Positions 1 through 8,997 of a stretch of DNA of 36,448 nucleotides are shown piece after piece; positions within the stretch are counted from its first letter, which is position 1; each line of letters starts with the position of its first letter. The translations under genes and the position numbers were made by a program. The DNA lies in the NCBI GenBank assembly GCA_946562005.1, contig CAMNVD010000003.1, positions 1-36,448 on the forward strand, given 5' to 3'. The notes under the pieces were generated by a model. That model saw only the letters and a list, made by a program, of their open reading frames with translations. It made no database searches and was not told the origin of the DNA. This stretch comes from an uncultured Clostridia bacterium (GTDB lineage Bacteria > Bacillota > Dehalobacteriia > UBA4068 > JAAVYR01).

Positions 1-72
1 AAACCGTCAGCTAACAGTGATAAGTGAATTTAGTTCCTTATCACTATAAAGGCAATAGTAAGAAGGATTATA

Positions 73-1110
73 ATGAAACAAGAAATAAAGTTTCCAAACA
101 AGTATAATCAGTGTCCTTCGTTTTGTAAAAAAACAAAATGCGCTTTTGCGGGTAATTGCATATTTGGTTTTAATAGAATATTTGGCGGTGCAAGGGAATT
201 ACGGCTGGATTTTAACCGCTGCAATTTGCAATGCGAGCTATGCTGGTCAAATAACAATGATCTGCATAAAGCTTTTTCTGTAGAATATGTTTTTGAGAAC
301 TTTATGGCATGTATATCTGCAAATCACAAATATATAAGTGAGATTGTAAAACCCCAAAAACCAGATACGTTCAAGCTTCAAAGCCTACAAATAATAGGTG
401 GGGAACCCCTTATAAGTTTTGAAAGGTTTAATTTTATTCTTGAATTACTAAAAAGAATTGACAATTCATTTGCTGAAGATTTCGAATTTTACCGCTCTTG
501 TTTGAAATTTGATTCGAAAGAAAGATTTAAAATCAAGCTGTTCACCAATGGGATCACCATTGGTAATGGGGAAATAAGTATATCTGACATAGACAAATTA
601 GGGCAATTTAAGAATATAAGGCTTGATTTATTAGTATCCATAAAGGGCTTTTATGAAGAGGCTTTCTGTTCTTTGCAAAGTGACGCTTCTTATCGTAGTG
701 ATTATTTTGAACATCAGGTTGTATGTTTGGAAAAATTGGTGAATTCCACTCGGTATAATCTTTATATACAGCCTGTTCTCGGGTTTTATCACAGCAATAT
801 CTTTAATATAAAAGCGCCTCATATAGAAGCAAAAGAAATGTTCGTGTTTAAGGAGACTCCATTATCAGGAAGATTACATAACATTTTAGAGAACTATATA
901 TCTAAAAAAATTAAATTCTTTGTTGAACCTGTCCACGCTTTGGGGAAAACTGCAAAAGACATAGATGCATTTTACCAAAAAAAATGTCTCTATTTGGAAA
1001 AATCAGGTTTAATCGAACCCGAACTCAAAAGCAATTCAAAGACAGACCATCAAAAAACTAAATTAAAATATCTATTTAATTCAAAAAAATCGGATGTTGG
1101 TAAAGCCTAA
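73..1110 (+). CDS. Radical SAM domain protein with Cys-rich N-terminus
   Basis: RLDFNRCNLQCELCW contains CxxxCxxC; IIGGEPL resembles the GGEP motif of radical SAM enzymes. Confidence 0.75.
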   Translation: MKQEIKFPNKYNQCPSFCKKTKCAFAGNCIFGFNRIFGGARELRLDFNRCNLQCELCWSNNNDLHKAFSVEYVFENFMACISANHKYISEIVKPQKPDTFKLQSLQIIGGEPLISFERFNFILELLKRIDNSFAEDFEFYRSCLKFDSKERFKIKLFTNGITIGNGEISISDIDKLGQFKNIRLDLLVSIKGFYEEAFCSLQSDASYRSDYFEHQVVCLEKLVNSTRYNLYIQPVLGFYHSNIFNIKAPHIEAKEMFVFKETPLSGRLHNILENYISKKIKFFVEPVHALGKTAKDIDAFYQKKCLYLEKSGLIEPELKSNSKTDHQKTKLKYLFNSKKSDVGKA

Positions 1111-1145
1111 CGGTTTGACCAGCGAAGGCTTGCCTCCACCATAAA

Positions 1146-1186
1146 AAGCACCTGGTATCTGTTGTGATATCAGGTGCTTTTTCTTT
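1146..1186 (+). terminator. Intrinsic terminator
   Basis: AAAGCACCTGGTATC ... GATATCAGGTGCTTTTTC hairpin with T tract. Confidence 0.8.
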
Positions 1187-1212
1187 TGTATTATGTGGTG
1201 AGGTACATACTT

Positions 1213-1848
1213 TTATTTGATTCTGCTTTGAAAGGAGACGGCCTTACCTAAAATTTTTATTTGTTCTAATTGCTCATTGGTATAAATCAAAGGAGGATAG
1301 AGTGGATTTTCTGCAATTAGGGAAATCCTGTTTTCTTGGGGGTAGTAATAAACTCGTTTTAATGTGGCCTCATCACCAATAATAACAGCGGCAATTTCCC
1401 CATTCTCTACTGCCTCTTGTTTGCGGATAAACACGATGTCTCCATCATGGATACGGGCGTTAATCATGCTGTCGCCTTTGCATTTGAGACAGAAATCAAT
1501 TTGGAGCCCATCTTCTATTTTAATGTAAGAATCATACTCCTCGGCAGCAAAGATTGGTTCCCCACAGGCAATTTCTCCTAATAAAGGTACCTTTTTTATT
1601 TTTGATAAGGGCATGATATTATCTGCCAAAGAGAACATATAATCGTTTTCATCCCATCCCATGAGATAGGCCGGGGAGCAATGTAGGGCTTTTGCTAGAA
1701 GCAAGACCTTATCCGGGGGGATGTTATTAATCAATCCTGTTTCATATTTATGGATGGTTGCTCTGCCTGTGTTGAGCGCCTGAGCAATATCTTCCTGGGT
1801 TTTTCCTTGCTTGATTCTTTGTTGTCTGATTCTTTCGCCGATAGACAT
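1213..1848 (-). CDS. XRE-family HTH / S24 LexA-like peptidase repressor
   Basis: N-terminal HTH (IGERIRQQRIKQGKTQEDIAQALN) and C-terminal S24 region (CKGDSMINARIHDGDIVFIRK). Confidence 0.9.
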   Translation of the reverse strand: MSIGERIRQQRIKQGKTQEDIAQALNTGRATIHKYETGLINNIPPDKVLLLAKALHCSPAYLMGWDENDYMFSLADNIMPLSKIKKVPLLGEIACGEPIFAAEEYDSYIKIEDGLQIDFCLKCKGDSMINARIHDGDIVFIRKQEAVENGEIAAVIIGDEATLKRVYYYPQENRISLIAENPLYPPLIYTNEQLEQIKILGKAVSFQSRIK

Positions 1849-1920
1849 AATATCCCCTTCTTTCTAGATATAGTATACCATAGATTTCCTAATACGCAAC
1901 ATAAAGTTTTGTGTTGTATC

Positions 1921-1950
1921 TTGACTAGAAACATTGTTTAGCGGTATAAT
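1921..1950 (+). promoter_or_regulatory. Putative promoter of the tailocin regulator operon
   Basis: TTGACT - 18 bp - TATAAT upstream of the 2049 ORF, divergent from the repressor. Confidence 0.55.
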
Positions 1951-2048
1951 TGTATCGTAGTAGGAAACACAGAGATTGGTCTTGTTTTCTCAAAACGGTG
2001 TGTTGAGAAGAAACCCAGAAAATGAGGAAAAGCAGAGAGGTGAAAGCA

Positions 2049-2437
2049 TGAACAAAGAAACATTGCAGCAGTATATCTATTTAGAAAATAAAATCAACGC
2101 TTTGCAGGAGCAAAAAGAAATGATGCAAAAGACGTTCCTGAGTGTAAAACAGCCTGACGGTATGCCCCATGGTAGTGGCATCAGTGATATGGTGGGAAAG
2201 ACCGTTTGTAAAATAGATGCGTTAGAACAGAAAATCAATGAAAAGATTGATGAACTACTGGTTTTGAAAAGTGAGATACAGTTGTTTGTTATGGAGTTGC
2301 CTTCCCCTTACTATGAAATCATGTGGAAGCGTTATATTGAGGGAAAAAGTTGTAAGGTGGTGGCAAATGAAATGGGTTATAGTGAGAGATGGTTTTATGA
2401 AAAACAAAGCGAAATCATGCGGAAGATTGCAGTCTAG
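2049..2437 (+). CDS. DUF1492/ArpU-like sigma-like phage transcriptional regulator
   Basis: Start ATGAACAAAGAAACATTG after AGAGAGGTGAAAGC; C-terminal HTH-like YEIMWKRYIEGKSCKVVANEMGYSERWFYEKQSEIMRKI. Confidence 0.7.
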
Positions 2438-2548
2438 CTGGTGTTTGCAGTTCCTTTCAGTATGTTACATCCGGTTGCAGAAGAAATCAGTTTTATGTTG
2501 TTGGTAAGTGTGGTATTCTTAAGATGCAGGAAAGGACGAGAACCGAAA

Positions 2549-2579
2549 CCTACAAGAAAATTCTTGTGGGTTTTTTTAT
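2549..2579 (+). terminator. Intrinsic terminator between regulator and structural genes
   Basis: AACCTACAAGAAAATTCTTGTGGGTTTTTTT. Confidence 0.7.
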
Positions 2580-2660
2580 GTTCTTGCTGCCGATTATTTG
2601 CATATGCAACGGGAAAAATCAGTCTGGACTATTGAGAGGAGTTGATAAACAATCAATGAA

Positions 2661-3107
2661 ATGATGGAACAAATTTGCAAAGGGATGCAGGATGCTATCC
2701 ATGAGGCATTTGGCGTTGGGTACCCTATTTATACAGAGGACTTAGAACAAGGTTTTTTGAAACCTTGTTTTTTTATTTCCTTGGTTCGGGGTAGTCGTAA
2801 GCCGCTTCCGGGCAAACGTTATTACTGTGAAAATCAGTTTTTAGTTCGGTATTTTACGGAAAAGGAGCAGGTAGAAACGGCGGAGGTTTTGCGGGTGTGC
2901 CAGTCTCTGTGTGATTGTCTTGCCTTGGTTTCTGTGGATGACGGTTGGGTACGAGGTAGCAATATGCAGTATGAAATGGCAGATGGCGTATTACGGTTTC
3001 TGCTGAATTATAACGTAACCATGTTGCAGCTAGAGGAAGAGGTCCCTATGGAAGCGATGACGGCAGGCATAAAAACAGTGGGAAATACAGAAAGGATGAG
3101 TCGGTAA
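2661..3107 (+). CDS. Phage tail terminator-like protein (DUF6838-like)
   Basis: Length and position directly upstream of the sheath gene; YPIYTEDLEQGFLKPCFFISLV-type N-terminus. Confidence 0.6.
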   Translation: MMEQICKGMQDAIHEAFGVGYPIYTEDLEQGFLKPCFFISLVRGSRKPLPGKRYYCENQFLVRYFTEKEQVETAEVLRVCQSLCDCLALVSVDDGWVRGSNMQYEMADGVLRFLLNYNVTMLQLEEEVPMEAMTAGIKTVGNTERMSR

Positions 3108-3172
3108 TGAAAAAAAATAAGGATATGATGAAAGAATCCATGAAGGAATTTATGAAAGGTAGGGTGATGTAA
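3107..3172 (+). CDS. Very short Met-rich ORF (21 aa: MKKNKDMMKESMKEFMKGRVM)
   Basis: TAATG overlap with the upstream gene and immediate continuation into the sheath gene. Confidence 0.3.
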   Translation: MKKNKDMMKESMKEFMKGRVM

Positions 3173-3173
3173 T

Positions 3174-4490
3174 ATGGCATTAGGCGGCGGTATATTTACA
3201 ACACAAAACAAAGTATTACCAGGGGCATATTTGAACTTTATCAGTGTAGCAAATGCAAGCGCATCTCTTTCTGACCGGGGTATCGCAACAATGCCTTTGG
3301 CAATGGACTGGGCGCCGGAACAAACCGTATTTACAGTGACTGCGGCAGAATTTTTGAAAGATAGCCGGAAGATTTTCGGTTATGACTATACAGCGGAGCA
3401 AGTAAAACCAATGCGGGAAATCTTCCAGCACGCAAGAACAGTCCACTTTTTCCGGTTAAATGGAGCTGGGAAGAGGGCGGAAAACACTTTAGCTGTAGCA
3501 AAATATCCGGGCATTAGAGGGAATGATTTGCGCATTGTAGTAGCGGAAAATGAGAACAGTACAGAAGATATGCCTCTTTATGATGTAACTACTTATTTTG
3601 ATACTGTTAAGGTGGATGAGCAGCTTGGCGTTCGGCAAATTTCTGATTTAGCGAATAACGACTATGTGGACTGGAAAAGCACCAGTACATTAGCTCTTTC
3701 TGCTGGGACGCCTCTTACGGGCGGAGAAAACGGCGCTGTAGAAAATAGCGCTTATCAAAGTTATCTAGACCAGGTAGAGGGGTATACCTTCCATGCAATG
3801 GGTTGTTCTTCTTCTGAGGAGACGATTATGCGGTTATTTGCCGCCTTTACCAAACAAATGCGGACGGATGTTGGTAAAAAGTTCCAATGTGTTGTTGCTG
3901 GTTATTTGGCGGATGATGAAGGCGTTGTCAGTGTGAAAAACAAAACAGTAGGTGCGGAAGACGGGATGGCTTTGATTCCTTGGGTGACTGGTGTGATGGC
4001 TGGCATGGCGGTAAATCAATCGGCGACCAATATGACCTATGACGGCGAATGTGAGATTGCTGTCGGTTATAGTCAAAAAGAATTGGAAGATTGCATTAAA
4101 GAGGGATCTCTTGTTTTTCATCAGGTAGATGGGACGCCTAGAATTTTGCGGGACATCAATACCTTGGTTACCTTTACGGAAGAAAAATCAAAAGATTTTG
4201 CAGCCAATCAAACCATTCGAGTGTTAGACCAAGTTGCCAATGATATTGCGCTGCTCTTTAGTCAAAAATACATTGGTAAGATTGCCAACGATGGAGCAGG
4301 GCGTATCTCTCTCTGGAATGATATTGTGAAACACCATCAAGAATTGGAAAGAATCGGTGCCATCGAAGACTTTGACCCAGAGCAGGTAGTAGTAGAGAAA
4401 GGCGATAGTAAGCAGGCGGTCGTAGTAACAGACTGCATTATGCCGGTGAACGCCATGGAACAACTATACATGACCATTTATGTGGCCTAG
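3174..4490 (+). CDS. Contractile tail sheath protein (XkdK-like)
   Basis: MALGGGIFTTQNKVLPGAYLNFISVANASASLSDRGIATMPLAMDW is a typical sheath N-terminus. Confidence 0.9.
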   Translation: MALGGGIFTTQNKVLPGAYLNFISVANASASLSDRGIATMPLAMDWAPEQTVFTVTAAEFLKDSRKIFGYDYTAEQVKPMREIFQHARTVHFFRLNGAGKRAENTLAVAKYPGIRGNDLRIVVAENENSTEDMPLYDVTTYFDTVKVDEQLGVRQISDLANNDYVDWKSTSTLALSAGTPLTGGENGAVENSAYQSYLDQVEGYTFHAMGCSSSEETIMRLFAAFTKQMRTDVGKKFQCVVAGYLADDEGVVSVKNKTVGAEDGMALIPWVTGVMAGMAVNQSATNMTYDGECEIAVGYSQKELEDCIKEGSLVFHQVDGTPRILRDINTLVTFTEEKSKDFAANQTIRVLDQVANDIALLFSQKYIGKIANDGAGRISLWNDIVKHHQELERIGAIEDFDPEQVVVEKGDSKQAVVVTDCIMPVNAMEQLYMTIYVA

Positions 4491-4505
4491 AAAGGAGATA
4501 TTTTT

Positions 4506-4970
4506 ATGACAGTGATGAATGCAAAAGACGCTATCTCTGCATCCTTAGCAGAGTGCTTCGTAACCATTGAAGGAAACCGCTATAACTTTATGCAGGCCAT
4601 TAACCTGGAGGCCAGTGTGGAAAAGACAAAAACAGAGGTGCCAATCTTAGGGAAAACCGGGAAAGGTAATAAAGCTACCGGGTGGAAAGGCACAGGCTCT
4701 GCTACCTTCCACTATAACACCAGTATTTTCCGGGAGTTACTCTTGCGGTACAAAAACACCGGAGAAGATATTTATTTCGATATTCAGATTAGCAATGAAG
4801 ACCCAACCTCTTCTGTGGGGCGTCAAACGGTAGTCCTCAAAGACTGTAACATCGACGGCGGCATCCTTGCTAAGTTTGATGCTGATGCGGAATATTTGGA
4901 TGAAGAGATGAACTTTACCTTTGAAGACTTTGAAATCCCGGAAAAATTCCGTACTTTAGCCGGCATGTAA
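4506..4970 (+). CDS. Tail tube protein (XkdM-like)
   Basis: 154 aa directly after sheath; MTVMNAKDAISASLAECFVTIEGNRYNFMQAINLEA. Confidence 0.88.
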   Translation: MTVMNAKDAISASLAECFVTIEGNRYNFMQAINLEASVEKTKTEVPILGKTGKGNKATGWKGTGSATFHYNTSIFRELLLRYKNTGEDIYFDIQISNEDPTSSVGRQTVVLKDCNIDGGILAKFDADAEYLDEEMNFTFEDFEIPEKFRTLAGM

Positions 4971-4986
4971 CAAAAAAGAACTGAAA

Positions 4987-5147
4987 AAGATTTTTCGCTG
5001 TGCTCAGAATGACAGGAATCCGCCACTTAGTACGAGGGCAAACCTTACTGCCCCTTTGGTAAAGTGTAATTGTCGGAAGTAGACGGTAATGCTTTGTACT
5101 ATGTGGCATAGTCTGTCATTCTGAGGAGTGAAACGACGAAGAATCTT
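4987..5147 (+). repeat. MITE/REP-like interspersed palindromic element
   Basis: Terminal inverted repeats AAGATTTTTCGCTGTGCTCAGAATGACA / TGTCATTCTGAGGAGTGAAACGACGAAGAATCTT and inner IR GCCACTTAGTAC / GTACTATGTGGC. Confidence 0.65.
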
Positions 5148-5188
5148 GAAAAGGATGGGAGAATTTTGAAAAATAGGAGGAATCACAT

Positions 5189-5614
5189 ATGAGTTTATCT
5201 GCGTTTTTAGCAGAAAATGCTATTGCAGTGGAAAATATCAAATTTGCTGCGTCGAATCGTTTTTTAGATGAGGAAGGGAAACCGATGCGCTGGGAAATGA
5301 AAACCATTACCAGCACAGAAGATGAAACCTTGAGAAAATCCTGCGCCAAACAAGTAGCAGTTCCTGGACGGAAAAACCAATATCAACGGGAAACCGACTA
5401 TGATATGTACCTGGGAAAACTGGCTGTTGCCTGCACCGTGTACCCAAACCTCAACGACAAGGGGTTACAGGATAGCTACCATGTGATGGGAGCAGAAGCG
5501 CTCCTTAAAACTATGCTAACACCTGGGGAGTATGCGGGCTACATTGGTAAGGTTCAGGAGATTTGTGGCTTTGATGTAACCTTCCAAGATGAGGTAGCAG
5601 AAGCAAAAAACTAA
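5189..5614 (+). CDS. Tail assembly chaperone, zero-frame product (XkdN-like, gpG analogue)
   Basis: Position between tube and tape measure; 141 aa. Confidence 0.85.
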   Translation: MSLSAFLAENAIAVENIKFAASNRFLDEEGKPMRWEMKTITSTEDETLRKSCAKQVAVPGRKNQYQRETDYDMYLGKLAVACTVYPNLNDKGLQDSYHVMGAEALLKTMLTPGEYAGYIGKVQEICGFDVTFQDEVAEAKN

Positions 5615-5799
5615 TCAAAGAAGGCGATAGTGAGGCCAGTGTGGCTTACTATTGCCTTCATGAATTACACCTGCTACCCTCTAAATTTTTACTGCTAGAC
5701 AGACGAGAGCGAGCCTTTATTGTGGCGGCTATCGAACATCGTATTGAGCAGGAAAAGAAAAAAGAAAAGGGGATGAGAAGAAAACCCCATTTGAAATAA
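5189..5799 (+). CDS. Tail assembly chaperone -1 frameshift product (gpGT analogue)
   Basis: Heptamer A AAA AAC at 5605-5611 just before TAA; -1 frame open to TAA 5797-5799 encoding LIKEGDSEASVAYYCLHELHLLPSKFLLLDRRERAFIVAAIEHRIEQEKKKEKGMRRKPHLK. Confidence 0.82.
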
Positions 5800-5818
5800 A
5801 GAAAGGAGGCGAGCGCAT

Positions 5819-7372
5819 ATCGCAAGTGCAAGACAATCTATTTCAATGTTTAACGGACAGTCTGCTGTCTGGAATGTTAATAGTATAAAGAATACGTTAA
5901 AGGATGCGGTAAAACCTGAAAAGATAATGACGCTTTCTGACCAATTAGCGAACAGCAGGGCGAGATTGGACGCAGTAACTATGACTTTTGATGACGGCGG
6001 CAGCATTGCAGAAATAGAGAAAAGGGTAATGGCTTCTGCTCAGCGGTCAAGAATTGCTTATTTTGACGCTGTAGATAGCGTTACAAATTTAGCCTTGAAT
6101 GCACATGGTATTTTTGGTAGCTTTGAGGAAGCCATTGGTTTTCAAGAGTTAATCAATAAAGAATTTGGCTTGGGAAGCGCAAGTATCCAACAACAAAAGA
6201 CTGTAATGGAGCAATTAACTGAGGCAATGTCAGGAGGGGGGCTGACGGCTAAGAATATCGCAGATATTTGGGAGACGGCTCCTGATATGGTGCAAAACAT
6301 CGCAGACTATATGAATGTACCGGTTGAACGAGTGCAAGGTCTTGCGGCAGAGGGCCGAGTCACTGCCCAAGTGGTGAAAAATGCCATGTTTGCCGCTAGT
6401 GATGAGATAGAAAGCAAATTTAACAATATGTCCATGACCTGGGGACAAGTATGGACAAATATGAAGAATATAATGATTGCAACATTTAATCCTATTTTGG
6501 AAGGTATTAACGCTATTGCAAATAGTCCGATTATAGAATATCTTGCTGAGAGCATAGCCCGTGAGGGACGAGCGATTGTTAATGCCTGGGGATTGATAGA
6601 ACCAATTATTATTGGAGTTGCTGGGGCATGGTTAATTTATACAGCAGCAACAAAAGCGGCTGCAATAGCGCAGTGGGCGTTAAACTCCGCCTTTCTTTCA
6701 AACCCCCTGACTTGGGTTTTGGTAGTGATTATCGCTATTATTGCGGCTCTTACAAAATGGGTGCAAAAAATGGGCGGCTTGCGTATTGCCTGGGCTACTG
6801 TAATGACAGGAATTGTTGATTTTGCCGGATTTGCAAAAACTCAATTTCTATTAACACTGGAATCCATGGTAAATAAAGGGATCGATATTATCAACGCTCT
6901 GATTAACACATTAAACAAAACCGGTCTTGTTAGTTTTGATACTATTTCACATGTTATATTTGGCACAAACGTGGCAATAAAAGAAAATTTTAAGAGAATG
7001 GAACGGGGATTTGAGTTAGAAATACTAAAGCTTGAGGTTGCAAAAGGAAAAGAAAACCAAAAGGAAAAAGGCTTTAATTATGATGATTTTGGTCTTGACC
7101 TGGATAGCCTTTATAGTCCCAGCGTCCAAACAGCAGAAAACACTGCTGTCATGGCTGATGCTATGAGTATATCTGAGGAGGACTTGGCTTATATGCGGGA
7201 TATTGCAGAGCGAGAAGCCATCAATCGTTTTACCACGGCGGAAGTGAAAATCGACATGACCGGCATGACCAATCGGATTGACTCTAATATGGATTTAGAC
7301 GGTGTGCTGACGACTCTCACAGACGGCTTTGCTGAAGCCTTAGAAGTGGCGGCAGAGGGGGTGCATATGTAA
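5819..7372 (+). CDS. Short tape measure protein (track start 5846; possible upstream non-ATG start near 5819)
   Basis: Tape-measure domain with hydrophobic segments; C-terminus EEDLAYMRDIAEREAINRFTTAEVKIDM..; frame open upstream with AAAGGAGG 9 nt before ATC at 5819. Confidence 0.8.
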   Translation: MASARQSISMFNGQSAVWNVNSIKNTLKDAVKPEKIMTLSDQLANSRARLDAVTMTFDDGGSIAEIEKRVMASAQRSRIAYFDAVDSVTNLALNAHGIFGSFEEAIGFQELINKEFGLGSASIQQQKTVMEQLTEAMSGGGLTAKNIADIWETAPDMVQNIADYMNVPVERVQGLAAEGRVTAQVVKNAMFAASDEIESKFNNMSMTWGQVWTNMKNIMIATFNPILEGINAIANSPIIEYLAESIAREGRAIVNAWGLIEPIIIGVAGAWLIYTAATKAAAIAQWALNSAFLSNPLTWVLVVIIAIIAALTKWVQKMGGLRIAWATVMTGIVDFAGFAKTQFLLTLESMVNKGIDIINALINTLNKTGLVSFDTISHVIFGTNVAIKENFKRMERGFELEILKLEVAKGKENQKEKGFNYDDFGLDLDSLYSPSVQTAENTAVMADAMSISEEDLAYMRDIAEREAINRFTTAEVKIDMTGMTNRIDSNMDLDGVLTTLTDGFAEALEVAAEGVHM

Positions 7373-8035
7373 ATGTATCGTTTTCAATTTGGCAGATTAG
7401 TCTTGCCGGTAACGCCGTCTAAGCTGACGGTGAAAATCAAAGGAAATAATAAGACCTTATCACTGGTAAACGAGAGGGAAATGAGTATTTTGAGAGCGCC
7501 GGGGCTAACGGAAATCACCTTTGATGCGGTCCTTCCTATGCTGGGGCGTTATCCTTTTTCCGCAGTGTCTTATCGATGCCCGGATTATTATTTGAATGCC
7601 TTTGAAAAACTAATGCTGGCCAAAAAGCCTTTTCAGTTTTCTGTCATTCGGAAGGCTCCAGATGGTAAGGAGCTCTTTGATACTGATATGAAGGTAAGTC
7701 TGGAGAGCTATACCATTACCGAAGACGCAAATCAGGGTTTAGACCTGACGGTATCCATCACGCTAAAGCAATACATAGAATATACAACTAAAACAAAATC
7801 AGTTATTCAGCCAAATGAAGAGAGTGAGCCGACTATCATTGAGGAAAACATCCGAGATGCAAGCTCTGCGCCAAAGGAGAAAACTTATATGGTGAAACCT
7901 GGTGATTGTCTTTGGACCATTGCGAAAAAGTATTATAACGATGGAGCGCAGTACAAAGAAATTTATGAGGCCAATAAGGATAAGCTGAAAAGCCCAAATC
8001 TGATTTATCCTGGACAGGAGTTGATATTGCCATGA
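7373..8035 (+). CDS. LysM-containing tail protein (XkdP-like)
   Basis: C-terminal LysM: TYMVKPGDCLWTIAKKYYNDGAQYKEIYEANKDKLKSPNLIYPGQELILP. Confidence 0.88.
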   Translation: MYRFQFGRLVLPVTPSKLTVKIKGNNKTLSLVNEREMSILRAPGLTEITFDAVLPMLGRYPFSAVSYRCPDYYLNAFEKLMLAKKPFQFSVIRKAPDGKELFDTDMKVSLESYTITEDANQGLDLTVSITLKQYIEYTTKTKSVIQPNEESEPTIIEENIRDASSAPKEKTYMVKPGDCLWTIAKKYYNDGAQYKEIYEANKDKLKSPNLIYPGQELILP

Positions 8036-8997
8036 AGGTAGATTTAATCATCACTCACGGTAGTACGCTGTATTATCCTATTGTAGAAGAGGATATCAGT
8101 GTGGAGTGGGACAGAAAAGGTGTGCCTGGTAAATTAAAATTCAAAGTAGTAAAAGACGATGTGCTTTCCTTCCAAGAAGGAGATGCCGTAAAGCTATCTG
8201 TAGACGGGATAGATTTATTTTACGGCTTTGTTTTTACCAAAAGCAAATCAGGGAAGTCGCCCTATCTTATCGAGGTGACGGCTTATGACCAGCTGCGGTA
8301 TTTCAAAAATAAAGATACCTATCATTACACCAACAAAAAGGCCAGTGAGGTGGTGCAGATGATAGCCGAGGATTTTCGCCTGAGCGTTGGAGAGCTGGAC
8401 GATACAGGGTATGTGATTCCTTTTCGTTCTGAGCCGGATAAGACGCTCTTTGATGTTGTGGGAAATGCTTTGGATGAAACAGTACAGGCCACAACAAAGC
8501 TCTATGTGCTTTATGACGATGTAGGCAAGCTAACGCTAAAAAACATTGAAAATATGAAGCTGAACCTCATACTGGACGCTGATACCATTGGCAACTATTC
8601 CTACGCTAGCACCATCGACAGCATGACCTACAACCAAATCAAAATCACCTTTGAGAACCAGGATACTGGGGCCCATGAAATCTTTATCGCCAAGGACAGC
8701 TCCAATATTAACCGTTGGGGGTTGCTCCAATACACGGATAATGTGAAAAATGCTGTAAATGGTGCGACTAAAGCAGAGGCGCTATTAAAACTTTATAATA
8801 CCAAAACCCGCACGCTATCCATTTCTGATGCGTTAGGTGACAAACGGGTGCGGGCAGGGTCCTCTGTCATCGTAAAGCTAGATCTTGGCGATATTAACAT
8901 TCAAAGTTATTTATTAGTGGAAAAGGTAACTCATAAATTCAAACAGGAACAACATCTGATGGATTTAAGATTGCGAGGTGGTACATTTGTCAGCTGA
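8032..8997 (+). CDS. Tail hub/late control D-like protein (XkdQ-like)
   Basis: 321 aa, ATGA-coupled to XkdP-like gene; synteny. Confidence 0.82.
   Translation: MKVDLIITHGSTLYYPIVEEDISVEWDRKGVPGKLKFKVVKDDVLSFQEGDAVKLSVDGIDLFYGFVFTKSKSGKSPYLIEVTAYDQLRYFKNKDTYHYTNKKASEVVQMIAEDFRLSVGELDDTGYVIPFRSEPDKTLFDVVGNALDETVQATTKLYVLYDDVGKLTLKNIENMKLNLILDADTIGNYSYASTIDSMTYNQIKITFENQDTGAHEIFIAKDSSNINRWGLLQYTDNVKNAVNGATKAEALLKLYNTKTRTLSISDALGDKRVRAGSSVIVKLDLGDINIQSYLLVEKVTHKFKQEQHLMDLRLRGGTFVS

Noticed and set aside
2271-2635. ORFs 2271..2507 and 2441..2635
   Set aside because: Out-of-frame overlap with the regulator or spanning a terminator; no convincing homology or RBS.
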